Made by a program: the position numbers and the translations under genes. A stretch of DNA of 64,000 nucleotides from Burkholderia contaminans. GTDB lineage: Bacteria > Pseudomonadota > Gammaproteobacteria > Burkholderiales > Burkholderiaceae. Numbering within the stretch: position 1 is the first letter of the stretch; each line of letters opens with the position of its first letter. Positions 17,518-29,111 of this stretch are shown here, piece after piece. Below the pieces are notes generated by a model. The model was not told the DNA's origin. It was given only the letters and a program-made list of their open reading frames with translations, and made no database searches. The stretch is from the NCBI RefSeq assembly GCF_029633825.1, contig NZ_CP090641.1, positions 496,001 through 560,000 of the forward strand. The letters run 5' to 3'.

Positions 17518-18918
17518 TTACGCTTCGAGCGCTTCGAGCACCTTCCCCTTCGTTTCGATGCCGACGAAGTGCACGGTCAGCGCCGCGATCAGCGGCACGA
17601 TGCCGATCAGGTAAAACGCCGGCGCGAGATTGCCGCCGATGATCGCGTGCGGCACCACCATCGGTGCGACGAACGATGCGATCTTCAGCCATGCGCTGCC
17701 GAGGCCGCAGCCCGACGCGCGGATGCTCGTCGGATACTGCTCCGGCGTGTAGACGTACGCGGTAATGAACCCCGACGCCATCAACCCGAGCGACAGCGAG
17801 CAGAAGATCGACACGACATACACCGACGACGCGTGATAGAAGCCCGCGAACGCCAGCGACAGCGCGCACAGTACGAACGACCACACGATCACCGGCTTGC
17901 GGCCGAGCTTGTCGACGAGCAGCGCCGACGCCAGCGACCCGAGCACGCCCATCACCGAGCCGATCACCGCAAGGTTCAGCGCAAGCTGCAGCGGTGCGTG
18001 ATAGAAGTTCTTGTAGATCGTCGGCAGCCACGTCGACAGCCCGTACTGGATGAACCCGCAGGTCGCCCACAACGTCGCCACCGCGAGCGTGCGCTTGCGA
18101 TACGCGGCGCTGAACAGGTCGCTCATCTTGCGCTTCGGATGCTGGCGCACCATCTCGTCGAACGCGGCCGCCTGCGTCACGGGCGGCAGCTCGCCGCGCA
18201 CCGACGCTTCGAACTCGCCGACCGCCCGCCCGGCTTCTGCCAGCCGCCCGCGTGACGCGAGCCAGCGCGGCGACTCCGGCACGAGGCGCGTGAGCACGAG
18301 CGACAGGATCAGCGGCAGGCCACCGACGAAGTACATGATCTCCCAGCCGAAGCGCGGCACGAGCCACGCACCGAGCGCCATCGACACGAGCAGGCCGATC
18401 GGGAACACGATCTCGTACAACAGCACGAAGCGGCCGCGGCCATGCGCGCGCGTGATCTCGTTGATGTACGTCGCGGCGACCGGCAACTCGCCGCCGAGAC
18501 CCAGGCCCTGCAGGATCCGCAGCAGCACGAAGATCTCGAAGGTCGGCGCGAACCCGCACGCGACGCTCGTGATGCCGATCACGGCCGAGCTCCATGCGAT
18601 CGCCTTCACGCGGCCGTGCTTCTCCGCCAGCGCGGGAAACAGGAAGGCGCCGATCAGCTGGCCGATCGCGCCGGACGCGATCAGCATGCCGATCTGCGTC
18701 GGCGACAGCCCCCATTTGTGAATCAGCAGCGGCAGCGTCGCCGCGATCGTGATCACGTCGAAGCCGTCGAAGAACGTCGCGGTGCCGATCAGCACGCGGG
18801 CGCGGATCTGCATCGCGTTGGCCGGAAGCCGCTCGAGCCGTGCGATGATCGCGCCGGGCGTGGAGGCGGCAGCTTCCATCGTGGCGCGTCCGGCCACGAC
18901 GTTGTCGAAAGTGCTCAT
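17518..18918 (-). CDS. MFS transporter, probable aromatic acid importer
   Basis: A 466-residue major-facilitator protein with about 12 membrane segments. The first-half signatures GTATFFDGFDVITIAATLP and PALAEKHGRVKAIA (the loop 2-3 motif) and the second-half LVDKLGRKPVI are visible, as in the aromatic acid:H+ symporter and sugar-porter-like groups. ATG 18918 follows GGAGACACC. It is the last gene of the catabolic operon, 29 bp after the ferredoxin reductase gene. It most likely imports the aromatic substrate across the inner membrane, working with the porin at 31308. The substrate is unknown. Confidence 0.9.
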   Translation of the reverse strand: MSTFDNVVAGRATMEAAASTPGAIIARLERLPANAMQIRARVLIGTATFFDGFDVITIAATLPLLIHKWGLSPTQIGMLIASGAIGQLIGAFLFPALAEKHGRVKAIAWSSAVIGITSVACGFAPTFEIFVLLRILQGLGLGGELPVAATYINEITRAHGRGRFVLLYEIVFPIGLLVSMALGAWLVPRFGWEIMYFVGGLPLILSLVLTRLVPESPRWLASRGRLAEAGRAVGEFEASVRGELPPVTQAAAFDEMVRQHPKRKMSDLFSAAYRKRTLAVATLWATCGFIQYGLSTWLPTIYKNFYHAPLQLALNLAVIGSVMGVLGSLASALLVDKLGRKPVIVWSFVLCALSLAFAGFYHASSVYVVSIFCSLSLGLMASGFITAYVYTPEQYPTSIRASGCGLGSAWLKIASFVAPMVVPHAIIGGNLAPAFYLIGIVPLIAALTVHFVGIETKGKVLEALEA

Positions 18919-18947
18919 GCGGGGTGTCTCCTGTATCTCGTCGCCGG

Positions 18948-20192
18948 TCAGGCCAGTGTCTTGCTCGTGTCTGCCAGGGCTTCCGTATCCACTGCCCGGC
19001 CCTGGTTCATCCACTTGCGCGCGAGCTTCAGCTCACGTGCGTTGTTGACGGCGATGACACCTCTCACATGTCCTTCGCCCACGAAAAACAGCGTCGCGCG
19101 TCGCGCGGCAAGCTCGCCGCGCACGACGAGCTGCGCATCGGCCGGCAGATCGCCGAGGATCTGCAGGTTCACGTCGTACTGATCGGACCAGAACCACGGA
19201 ATCTCCGCGTACGGGGCACGCACGCCGAGCACCGCCTTCGCGGCCGCGATCGCCTGGTTCTGCGCGTTGGCCCACGATTCGAGCCGCACGCGCCGCTTCA
19301 GCCAGCCGTTGTGATGGTTCGCGACGTCGCCGCACGCGAAGATCGCCGGGTCGCTCGTCGCACCGAATTCGTCGACGACGATGCCGTCGTCGATGGCCAG
19401 CCCCGCGTCGCTCGCGAGCGACGCGTTCAACGCGAGGCCGATGCCGGCCACCGCGAAATCGGCGTCGATCGTCGTGCCGTCGGCGAGCGTCGCGCGAACC
19501 TTCGACGCGTCGTCCGGCTGCGCGTCGAGCGATGCGAGCGCCGCGCCGAGGCGTACGTCGACACCGTTCGCGCGATGCAGGTCGAGCAGGAAATCCGACA
19601 CGATCTGCGGCACCGAGCGGCCGCACAGCCGCGGCGCGCCTTCGACGACCACCGCGTCGACGCCGAGCTTGCGCGCGGTCGCCGCGACTTCGAGGCCGAT
19701 CCAGCCGCCGCCGATCACGAGCACGCGCCGGCTCGCGCGCAGCTTCTCGCCGAGCGCGGCCGCTTCGTCGAGCGTGCGCAGGTAATGCAGGTTCGGGGTC
19801 CTCACGATCGAATCCGGCAAGCGGCGCGACGTGCCGCCGGTCGCGATCACGAGCCGGTCGTATGCGATCTCGCGGCCGCTTTCGGTTGTCACGACGCGAC
19901 GCGCGCGGTCGATCGACGCGGCGCGTTCCGGCTGCCATGCTTCGACGTTCAGCGCGTCGAATTCGTCAGGACGCACGACACGCACGGTTTCGATGTCGGC
20001 GTCGCCGGCCAGCACGGCCTTCGACAGTGGCGGGCGCTCGTACGGCAGATGCGGTTCGTCGGCGATCATCACGAGGCGGCCCGCGAAGCCTTCCGCGCGC
20101 AGCGTCTTCAGCACCCAGCCGGCGGCCTGGCCGCCGCCGATCACGACGACCGTGCCCGGCGCGGGCTGCTCCTGTGCGTTCTCTTCGCTCAC
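18948..20192 (-). CDS. FAD-dependent NAD(P)H-ferredoxin reductase of a Rieske oxygenase
   Basis: A 414-residue pyridine nucleotide-disulfide oxidoreductase of the oxygenase-coupled type. It has an N-terminal FAD motif (VVVIGGGQAAG), the PYERPPLSKAVL segment typical of these reductases, the NAD motif VLVIGGGWIGLEVAA, and the second FAD motif DPAIFACGDVA. It passes electrons from NAD(P)H to the Rieske ferredoxin (30546-30863). The start is GTG 20192, which overlaps the stop of the dioxygenase gene as GTGA, so translation is coupled. The frame stays open far upstream, but that part is a shadow of the preceding gene. Confidence 0.93.
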   Translation of the reverse strand: MSEENAQEQPAPGTVVVIGGGQAAGWVLKTLRAEGFAGRLVMIADEPHLPYERPPLSKAVLAGDADIETVRVVRPDEFDALNVEAWQPERAASIDRARRVVTTESGREIAYDRLVIATGGTSRRLPDSIVRTPNLHYLRTLDEAAALGEKLRASRRVLVIGGGWIGLEVAATARKLGVDAVVVEGAPRLCGRSVPQIVSDFLLDLHRANGVDVRLGAALASLDAQPDDASKVRATLADGTTIDADFAVAGIGLALNASLASDAGLAIDDGIVVDEFGATSDPAIFACGDVANHHNGWLKRRVRLESWANAQNQAIAAAKAVLGVRAPYAEIPWFWSDQYDVNLQILGDLPADAQLVVRGELAARRATLFFVGEGHVRGVIAVNNARELKLARKWMNQGRAVDTEALADTSKTLA

Positions 20193-21151
20193 GATTTGCG
20201 CTCCGTCATGAACTTGCCTTCCGGCGCCTTCGCGTTCTTCTGCCGGCGCGTGTTGCCGTCGAGGCCGCCGTCGACGGCCCATTCGGCGAACACCGTCGGG
20301 CCCGGCTCGAATTCTCGCGGCTGCCATTCGGGCGTCAGCACGTCTTCGTCCGCGTAGTACTCGATCAGCGCGCCGGCCGGGTTCTGGAAATACCAGAAGT
20401 ACGCGGACGACACCGGATGACGCCCCGGGCCGAGTTGCGTTTCCCAGCCGCAGCGGTCGATGTGCATGCCGCCGCCGAACACCTCGTGGATGTCGCGCAC
20501 GGTGAACGCGACGTGGTTCAGGCCGCGTTTGCCGTTCGGCAGCGCGAGCAGGAACAGGTCGTGGTGGCCGCCGTGCGGTGCGCAGCGCATGAACGCGCCA
20601 CGGCCGGGGTAACGGTCGGACGTCTCGAAGCCCAGCAGTTCGTGATAGAACTTTTCCTGCGCGTCGAGGCAGTTCGTGAAGAACACCACGTGCCCGACCT
20701 CGACCGGCTCCGCGCGTGCATAGATCGGGCTCGGCTGGTCGACGCGCAGCGTCTGGCCCCACACGTTCGACGGCGAGCCCGTGATGTCGAGTTCACGCTT
20801 GCGCGTGACTTCGACGCGGATCGCCATCCCGTTCGGGTCGATGCAGCCGAGCGCATCGTCCTGCGCGTAGTACCCGGGCTGGCCGGCGAGCTTCGTGCGC
20901 AGCGCGTCGAGTTCCTGCCGCGTCGCGACGCCCCACGTGACTTCCCGCAGCGTCGGCCCCGCTTCGAACGCGGGCGGCAGCGACGGGTCGTCGGCCTTGA
21001 CGACCAGCACGGTGCAGCCGTTCAGCGTCTCGAAGCGTGCGCGCGTGTCGTCGTGCGAGACTTCCTTCATCCCCCAGTCGGCGAAAAAGCGCCGGCAGGT
21101 CGCGAGATCGTCGACGCCGTACGTGATCCGCTCGATTCCCAAAATGCTCAT
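20189..21151 (-). CDS. Extradiol ring-cleavage dioxygenase (VOC fold)
   Basis: A 320-residue two-domain vicinal-oxygen-chelate enzyme of the catechol 2,3-dioxygenase type, expected to open a catecholic ring next to the diol with Fe(II). The metal ligands are visible in the C-terminal domain: H154 in VEVGHVVFF, H213 in GLNHVAF and E264 in GALIEYYADED, as in BphC-like enzymes. The C-terminal 50 residues extend past the fold. It sits between the aldehyde dehydrogenase and the ferredoxin reductase and overlaps the latter. It is the only ring-cleaving enzyme evident in the cluster. Confidence 0.9.
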   Translation of the reverse strand: MSILGIERITYGVDDLATCRRFFADWGMKEVSHDDTRARFETLNGCTVLVVKADDPSLPPAFEAGPTLREVTWGVATRQELDALRTKLAGQPGYYAQDDALGCIDPNGMAIRVEVTRKRELDITGSPSNVWGQTLRVDQPSPIYARAEPVEVGHVVFFTNCLDAQEKFYHELLGFETSDRYPGRGAFMRCAPHGGHHDLFLLALPNGKRGLNHVAFTVRDIHEVFGGGMHIDRCGWETQLGPGRHPVSSAYFWYFQNPAGALIEYYADEDVLTPEWQPREFEPGPTVFAEWAVDGGLDGNTRRQKNAKAPEGKFMTERKS

Positions 21152-21169
21152 TGCGTCATTCCCCTTCGC

Positions 21170-22660
21170 TCAGTTCGCCCACGGCAGCGGCGCGTCGTTC
21201 AAGCCCCAGTAGAGGCTCTTCTGCTGCATGTACTCGCGGATGCCGAGACGCCCTTTCTCGCGCCCCATCCCGCTCTCCTTCCAGCCCGAGAACGGCGTGG
21301 AGATCGAGAACAGCTTGTACGTGTTGATCCAGACCGTGCCCGTCTCCAGCGCACGCGCGATACGCCAGGCGCGCTTGTAGTCGCGCGTCCAGATGCCGGC
21401 CGCCAGGCCGAACACGCTGTCGTTCGCCTGCGCGATCAGCGACGCTTCGTCGTCGAACGGCATCGCGACGAGCACCGGGCCGAAGATTTCTTCCTGGCAG
21501 ATGCGCGCGCTGTTCGGCAAGCCTTCGAGGATCGTCGGCTGATAGAAGAAGCCGTTCTCGCGCCCGTCGCCCGACGGCCGCTCGCCGCCGCACAGCAGGC
21601 GGCCGCCTTCCTCGAGGCCGAGCGCCACGTAGCGCTCCACCGATTCGCGATGTTTCGCGGTGATCAGCGGCCCCATCTGCGTGTCTGCCCGCGTCGGGTC
21701 GCCCACGCGCAGCTTGCGTGCGCCGGCCACCAAACGCTTCATGAATTCGTCGTACACCGCGCGCTGCACGAACAGCCGCGAACCCGCGATGCACGCTTCG
21801 CCCGACGAACTGAAGATGCCGTACAGCACGCCGTTGACCGCATGATCGAGATCGGCGTCATCGCATACGATCGTCGGCGACTTGCCGCCGAGTTCGAGCG
21901 ACACGGGCATCAGCTTCTCGGCCGCGATGCGCGCGATGCCGCGGCCCACTTCGGTGCCGCCGGTGAACGACACCTTCTTCACCAGCGGATGGCGCACGAG
22001 CACGTCGCCGATCACCGAGCCCTTGCCGGGCAGCACGCTCAGCACGCCCTTCGGCACGCCGGCTTCCTCGCAGATGCGTGCCAGCGCGAGCGACACGAGC
22101 GGCGTGACTTCGGCCGGCTTGAGCACCACCGCGTTGCCGCCGGCCAGCGCCGGTGCGAGCTTCTGCGCATCGGACGCGATCGGCGAATTCCACGGCGTGA
22201 TCGCCGCGATCACGCCGATCGGCTCGTACACGCTCATCGTCAGGTAGTCGCCGCGCGACGGCGTCAGTTCCTCGTCGAGCGTTTCGAGACACGCGGCGAA
22301 ATAGCGGAACGTGTTCGCGGCGCTCGCCACCAGCACGCGCGTCTCGCCGATCGGCTTGCCGTTGTCGCGGCGCTGCAGGTTCGCAAGCGCTTCGTGGCGC
22401 TGCATGATCAGATCGGCGATGCGGTACAGCACCTGCGCGCGCAGGTGCGGCTTCAGCCCGGCCCAGTCGGCGCGGCGCCATGCGGCATCGGCGGCCACGA
22501 CGGCTTCGGCCGCGTCTTCCGCATTCGCGGTCGACACTTCCATGTTCAGCGACTGGTCGGCCGGATAGATGCTCGCGTAAGGCGCGCCACGGCCGCGCCG
22601 CCATTCGCCGCCGATCAGGATGTTGCCGTCGGGCACGAGGCTCGTATCGAAAGGAGTCAT
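21170..22660 (-). CDS. NAD(P)-dependent aldehyde dehydrogenase
   Basis: A 496-residue ALDH-superfamily enzyme of the kind that oxidises semialdehydes in ring-cleavage pathways. The catalytic residues are present: N158 in TPWNSP, E256 in LELGGKSP and C290 in SSSGEACIAGSR. The start at 22660 (MTPFDTSLVPDGNILIGGEWRR) fits the family; the 20 extra upstream codons have no support. It lies 72 bp downstream of the aspartate-dehydrogenase-like gene and 18 bp before the extradiol dioxygenase gene. Its substrate is probably the aldehyde produced by the TPP enzyme or a ring-fission semialdehyde; this is inference. Confidence 0.92.
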   Translation of the reverse strand: MTPFDTSLVPDGNILIGGEWRRGRGAPYASIYPADQSLNMEVSTANAEDAAEAVVAADAAWRRADWAGLKPHLRAQVLYRIADLIMQRHEALANLQRRDNGKPIGETRVLVASAANTFRYFAACLETLDEELTPSRGDYLTMSVYEPIGVIAAITPWNSPIASDAQKLAPALAGGNAVVLKPAEVTPLVSLALARICEEAGVPKGVLSVLPGKGSVIGDVLVRHPLVKKVSFTGGTEVGRGIARIAAEKLMPVSLELGGKSPTIVCDDADLDHAVNGVLYGIFSSSGEACIAGSRLFVQRAVYDEFMKRLVAGARKLRVGDPTRADTQMGPLITAKHRESVERYVALGLEEGGRLLCGGERPSGDGRENGFFYQPTILEGLPNSARICQEEIFGPVLVAMPFDDEASLIAQANDSVFGLAAGIWTRDYKRAWRIARALETGTVWINTYKLFSISTPFSGWKESGMGREKGRLGIREYMQQKSLYWGLNDAPLPWAN

Positions 22661-22732
22661 GTCACAAGTCCCACAAATCTGTCTCTGCACGTCCGCCCCC
22701 GCCGTGGCGCGGGCGGCCATTCAATGGCCCGG

Positions 22733-25212
<2,480 letters not shown>

Positions 25213-25220
<8 letters not shown>

Positions 25221-26010
25221 GGCGTGCAAAGCCTCCAGAAACGTCGATATGGCTGCCCGTCGTGTAGGACGACAGATGCGTTGCGAGATAAAACAGTGCC
25301 CAGGCGGCCTCGTCAGGCTTGCCGAAGCGGTTCAGCGGAATGTTCTTCGTGCGTGCGAGCGCGCCCGTCCAGTCCTCCCAGCTTTCGCCGGACTGCGCCT
25401 GCATTTCGTAACGGCGGCGCCACTGGCCCGACTCGACGATGCCGATCAGGATCGAGTTCACGCGGATGCGCTGCGGCGCGAGTTCGGCCGCAAGCGACTT
25501 CACGAGACTCAGCACGCCCGCGCGCGCCGACGACGTCGCAACCATGTGCGGCTCCGGCTGCAGTGCGAGCAGCGAGTTCACGCAGGTGATCGTCGGTGCG
25601 GCCGCATCGCGCAGCAGCGGCAGGAATGCGCGTGTCGGGCGGATGATGCTGAAATACTTCAGTTCGAGTTCTTCGCGCCATGCGTCGTCGGTCGTGTCGG
25701 CGAAGGTCGACACGCGGCCCTGACCCGCGTTGTTGACCAGCATGTCGGCGCGGCCGAAACGCGTCGATACGGCGTGCGCGAACGCGGCCACATCCTGCTC
25801 GTCGAGCACGTTGCAGCGTGCGGCGAGCAGTTGTGCGCCCGGGTATTTTTCAACGAGCATCGCTTCGGCACGCGCGAGGCGTTCGTTGTCGCGGCCGCAG
25901 ATTGCGACCGATGCGCCGGCCTGCAGGAACCGTTCGGCCGTCGCGAGGCCGATGCCGGACGAACCGCCCGTCACCACCGCTACTTGCCCGGTCAGATCGA
26001 TTTCAATCAT
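25213..26010 (-). CDS. Short-chain dehydrogenase/reductase with atypical active site
   Basis: A 265-residue SDR with an intact cofactor motif (VVTGGSSGIGLA) and the NNAG motif at 93-96. The catalytic Ser is S146 (CVNSLLAL). The expected Tyr, 13 residues on, is T159, and the expected Lys four residues later is R163 (ATSSARAG). The classic Tyr-x3-Lys pair is thus missing. It may work by another mechanism, on an activated substrate, or not be a dehydrogenase at all. It overlaps the IclR gene by 4 bp and the TPP-enzyme gene by 8 bp, so it is clearly part of the operon. Confidence 0.88.
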
Positions 26011-26864
26011 CGGAGTCCTAAAGCCTTCAAAAACGTGTGCTCGTCATCCGAGCGGTAATTGAGCCGCCGCGACAGTTCCGCCGCCGCGCGCTGTACCTTG
26101 TCGATCAGGCCGTCCGCGATCAGCGCCGCGTCGATTTCCGGCCTCGGCACCGTCACCGTGATGCACGCCACGATCCTCTGTGTCTCGTTACGCACCGGCG
26201 CGGTGACCACCGAGATGCCGCGCTCGAACGACGAATTGCTGACGCCGTAGCCGCGCAGCGCATCCTCGCGGATCACTTCGTACAGCGCATCGACCGTTTC
26301 CGGCGTCGCGTTCGTCATGCGGTTCAGCGTGCCTTCCGGATACAGCGCATGCAGTTCCTTCAACGACAGGTCGCCCATCAGCACGTGACCGTGCGTCGTC
26401 GCATGTGCGGGCAAGCGCGTCCCGACGTTCACGCGGATCGAGCTGAACACCGGCGCCTGGCTCTGCGCCTTCGCGACGAACACCACGTCGCGGCCGTCAC
26501 GGATCACGATGTGCGTCGTGAAGCCGGTCGCATCGCGCAGGCTTTCGATCACGGGCAGGCCGAGATCGGTCAGCTCCAGCGAGCTCAGGTATTCGAAACC
26601 GAGCCGCAGCACGGCGATGCCGAGCTTGTAGTTGCGATCCTTGTCCGCGCGCTCGAGGAAGCCGAGCGATTCGAGCGTCTGCAGCAGACGGAACACCGTC
26701 GTGCGCGGAATGCCGAGCCGCTTCGACAATTCGGGCGCGCCGAGCACGGGCTCGCGCGGCGAGAATTCGGCGAGAATCCGCAGCCCGCGTTCGAGGCCGG
26801 GCACCACGTAGCTGGCTTCGGCCTTGCCGTTTTCGAGTTCGGGTCGTTGCAGCGGTTCGTTCAT
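26007..26864 (-). CDS. IclR-family transcriptional regulator (within the operon)
   Basis: A 285-residue regulator: an N-terminal winged helix with SKRLGIPRTTVFRLLQTLESLGF at about 48-70, then a C-terminal IclR effector domain with LPAHATTHGHVLMGD. It is co-transcribed with the genes it probably controls, between the alpha/beta hydrolase and an SDR, with ATGA overlaps on both sides. It is a close paralog of the IclR at 32490-33383, sharing long identical blocks such as VPGLERGLRILAEFS. Likely operators are the TGTTCC-N6-GGAACA sites at 30906 and 31191. The upstream frame extension to 27680 is a shadow. Confidence 0.93.
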   Translation of the reverse strand: MNEPLQRPELENGKAEASYVVPGLERGLRILAEFSPREPVLGAPELSKRLGIPRTTVFRLLQTLESLGFLERADKDRNYKLGIAVLRLGFEYLSSLELTDLGLPVIESLRDATGFTTHIVIRDGRDVVFVAKAQSQAPVFSSIRVNVGTRLPAHATTHGHVLMGDLSLKELHALYPEGTLNRMTNATPETVDALYEVIREDALRGYGVSNSSFERGISVVTAPVRNETQRIVACITVTVPRPEIDAALIADGLIDKVQRAAAELSRRLNYRSDDEHTFLKALGLR

Positions 26865-27757
26865 GCCAGCCCCCGCTGTTGGTCGCACTGACGGCAGAAC
26901 GCGTCGATCAGTGCGGAATAGACGGCCGGTGCTTCCACGTAGCCGGCATGGCCCGCTTGTGGAATCACCTGCAGCCCGACGTGCGCGGCCGCGGCAATCC
27001 GCTCGCACGCGGCGGGCGGCGTGATCGCGTCGTTCGCGCCGACGGCCACGGCCGTGCGGCCGCGAAAGCCGGCGAGATCCGTTGCGAGATCGGCATTCGC
27101 GAGCAGTTGCGTGGCCTGCGCGTAGCCGGCCGGCACGATGCGCGCCATGTTCCAGCGCACCCACGCACGCGCATCCTCGTTCGCGAAACCGGACAGCATG
27201 TTGCCGCTGCGCTGCTCGGCGAGCCCGGCCGGGCCGAGTTCGGCGAGCATCGCGAGCCGCGCGTCGCGGCGCGCGTCGCGCGTTTCGGCCGGTGCGCTGC
27301 CGTAGCCGCCCGCGGGCGACACCAGCAGCAGGCCGGCGATCCGCGCGGGCATCACGCGGATGAGACCGCCCGCGATGATCGCGCCGAGCGAATGACCGAC
27401 CAGCACGCAGCGTTCGATGCCGAGTGCCTCGAGCCACGCGTTCAGCGATGCCGCGTAATCGGTGGCGGCCGGCGACGCGCCGTGCACCGGCGTCGACACG
27501 CCGTAACCGGGCGCATCCCACGCGAGCACGCGCCGCGATGCGCCGAGCGTGTCGAGCTGGCGCACCCACGATGCGGCGCCCGAGCCGATGCCGTGCAGCA
27601 GCACGACGGGCAACGCACGGCCCGCATGGTGCGCGCCGGCCTCGCGATATCCGATCGTGCCCGCCGCGCCGGCCGCGCAACGCTGTTCGGGGAACTGCCC
27701 GAGCAGCGCGGCGAACGCCGCGGTGCGGTCGCGTTCACGTTTGTCGATGACACTCAT
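26861..27757 (-). CDS. Alpha/beta hydrolase, probable meta-cleavage-product hydrolase
   Basis: A 298-residue alpha/beta-hydrolase. The oxyanion region is LPVVLLHGIGSG, the nucleophile is in the GHSLG elbow (CVLVGHSLGAII), an Asp follows in VGANDAITPP, and the catalytic His is in QAGHAGYVEAP. In catabolic operons with an extradiol dioxygenase, such enzymes cut the C-C bond of the ring-fission product, as BphD does; that role is inferred from context. It overlaps the IclR gene (ATGA) and follows the cupin gene by 18 bp. Confidence 0.88.
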   Translation of the reverse strand: MSVIDKRERDRTAAFAALLGQFPEQRCAAGAAGTIGYREAGAHHAGRALPVVLLHGIGSGAASWVRQLDTLGASRRVLAWDAPGYGVSTPVHGASPAATDYAASLNAWLEALGIERCVLVGHSLGAIIAGGLIRVMPARIAGLLLVSPAGGYGSAPAETRDARRDARLAMLAELGPAGLAEQRSGNMLSGFANEDARAWVRWNMARIVPAGYAQATQLLANADLATDLAGFRGRTAVAVGANDAITPPAACERIAAAAHVGLQVIPQAGHAGYVEAPAVYSALIDAFCRQCDQQRGLA

Positions 27758-27775
27758 TGCTTTACCCGCTCCGTC

Positions 27776-28303
27776 TCAGCGCTTGATCTTCGCGAGCGGC
27801 GAATCGGGCGGATACGTCGGCGTGACCGGCTTCGGCGAACCGAGCATCACGCACATCAGCGCATCTTCCTCGCCGATGTTGATTTCCGTGCGATACACGC
27901 CCGGCGGCACCGAGATCAGGTCGCGCTCGCCGAGGATCGCTTCCCACGTCTCGCCGTCACGCTCGCAGATCACCTTCATCTTCCCGCGCAGCACGAAGAA
28001 GATTTCCTCGACGTCCATGTGGATGTGGCTCGGGCCGATGTTGCCGGCCGGGATGACCATCGTCGAGAACGTGAAGCCGCCGGCCGGCACCGTGTTGACG
28101 TCCTTCGCGACGCCCGTGCCGCCCGTGCCGACGTAGCGCATCTGCGCCCGGCGGTACTTCGGGTCGTAGTCGGCCTGGAACTTCAGTGCGTCCCAGTCGT
28201 AGCGACGCGTCGCATAGCGCGCCACGCGCCCTTCCATCCAGTCGTTGAAGCTTGCGCCTTCCGGCTGGTCCCACGACTTGCGTTCGAGATCGGCGTCCGC
28301 CAT
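27776..28303 (-). CDS. Cupin-domain protein
   Basis: A 175-residue protein with one cupin barrel. The metal-binding motif is PSHIHMDVEEIFFVLRGKMKV, with two His and a Glu, followed by the second motif LISVPPGVYRTEINIG. ATG 28303 (MADADLERKSWDQ) is preceded by GGAGAGG at the right distance; the ATG at 28318 has no such site. Cupins in aromatic operons include dioxygenases, isomerases and decarboxylase-like proteins, so the exact role is open. It lies between the second SDR and the alpha/beta hydrolase. Confidence 0.85.
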   Translation of the reverse strand: MADADLERKSWDQPEGASFNDWMEGRVARYATRRYDWDALKFQADYDPKYRRAQMRYVGTGGTGVAKDVNTVPAGGFTFSTMVIPAGNIGPSHIHMDVEEIFFVLRGKMKVICERDGETWEAILGERDLISVPPGVYRTEINIGEEDALMCVMLGSPKPVTPTYPPDSPLAKIKR

Positions 28304-28340
28304 CGTCCTCTCCTTCATCAGAGTGAAAACTTCAATTCAA

Positions 28341-29111
28341 TCAATTCATCACGAAGCCGCCGTTTACCGGCAGCAGTTGACCCGTCACGAAGCGCGCGCC
28401 GTCCGACAGCAGGAACAGCACAGGGCCCGTCACGTCGTCGGGCACCTGCGCACGCGTCAGCGCGCGGCCCTGCATGTAGAACGCGTGGCGCTCGGCCGGC
28501 ACGTAGGCCGTCGCCTCGACTTCGGTCAGCCCCGGCGCGATCGCATTGACCGTCACGCCGTGCGCGCCGAACTCGCGTGCCTGCGCATGGGTCATCGCGA
28601 TCACCGCGCCCTTGCTCGCGACGTACGCGAGCAACTTCGGCGCGCCCCACAGCGCGGTGTCCGATGCGAGGTTCACGATCGCGCCGCGACCCGACTGCGC
28701 GAGATACGGCAGCGCCGCATTGCTGACGAGCCACAGGCCGCGCACGTTCACGTTCATCACGGCGTCCCAGGTCGACACGTCGAGCTCGGTCGACAGCTTG
28801 CCGCCCGAGTTCGTGATCGCCGCGTTGTTGATCAGTGCATCGATACCGCCGAGCGCCGCCGCGCCCTGCGCGACGAACGCGGTGACGCTCGCCGGATCGG
28901 CGAGGTCGAGTGCGAAGCAATGCGCGACATGGCCGGCTTCGGCGAGTTGCGCGGCAAGCGCGCGGCCTTCGTCGGCCAGCACGTCGCCGAACGCGACCTG
29001 CGCGCCCGCTTCGACGAGCGCCTTCACGAACGCCGCGCCGAGCCCGCGCGCGCCGCCCGTGACGAGCACGCGGCGCCCCGCGAGCGACACGACCGGAGCG
29101 CGCTCAGCCAT
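28341..29111 (-). CDS. Short-chain dehydrogenase, probable cis-diol dehydrogenase
   Basis: A 256-residue classical SDR: cofactor motif VLVTGGARGLGAAF, NNAA motif at about 97, catalytic Ser in VNLASDTALWG, and an intact Tyr-x3-Lys in AYVASKGAV. ATG 29111 overlaps the end of the oxygenase gene by 8 bp. Being directly next to the Rieske oxygenase, it most likely rearomatises the dihydrodiol to a catechol for the extradiol enzyme. This is inference; reduction or oxidation of another alcohol is possible. Unlike the SDR at 25213 its active site is complete. Confidence 0.9.
   Translation of the reverse strand: MAERAPVVSLAGRRVLVTGGARGLGAAFVKALVEAGAQVAFGDVLADEGRALAAQLAEAGHVAHCFALDLADPASVTAFVAQGAAALGGIDALINNAAITNSGGKLSTELDVSTWDAVMNVNVRGLWLVSNAALPYLAQSGRGAIVNLASDTALWGAPKLLAYVASKGAVIAMTHAQAREFGAHGVTVNAIAPGLTEVEATAYVPAERHAFYMQGRALTRAQVPDDVTGPVLFLLSDGARFVTGQLLPVNGGFVMN

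Noticed and set aside
20189..20762. A 604-residue fusion of reductase with an upstream extension
   Set aside because: The extension is a shadow of the dioxygenase gene; the GTG at 20192 with a GTGA overlap gives a normal 414-residue reductase.
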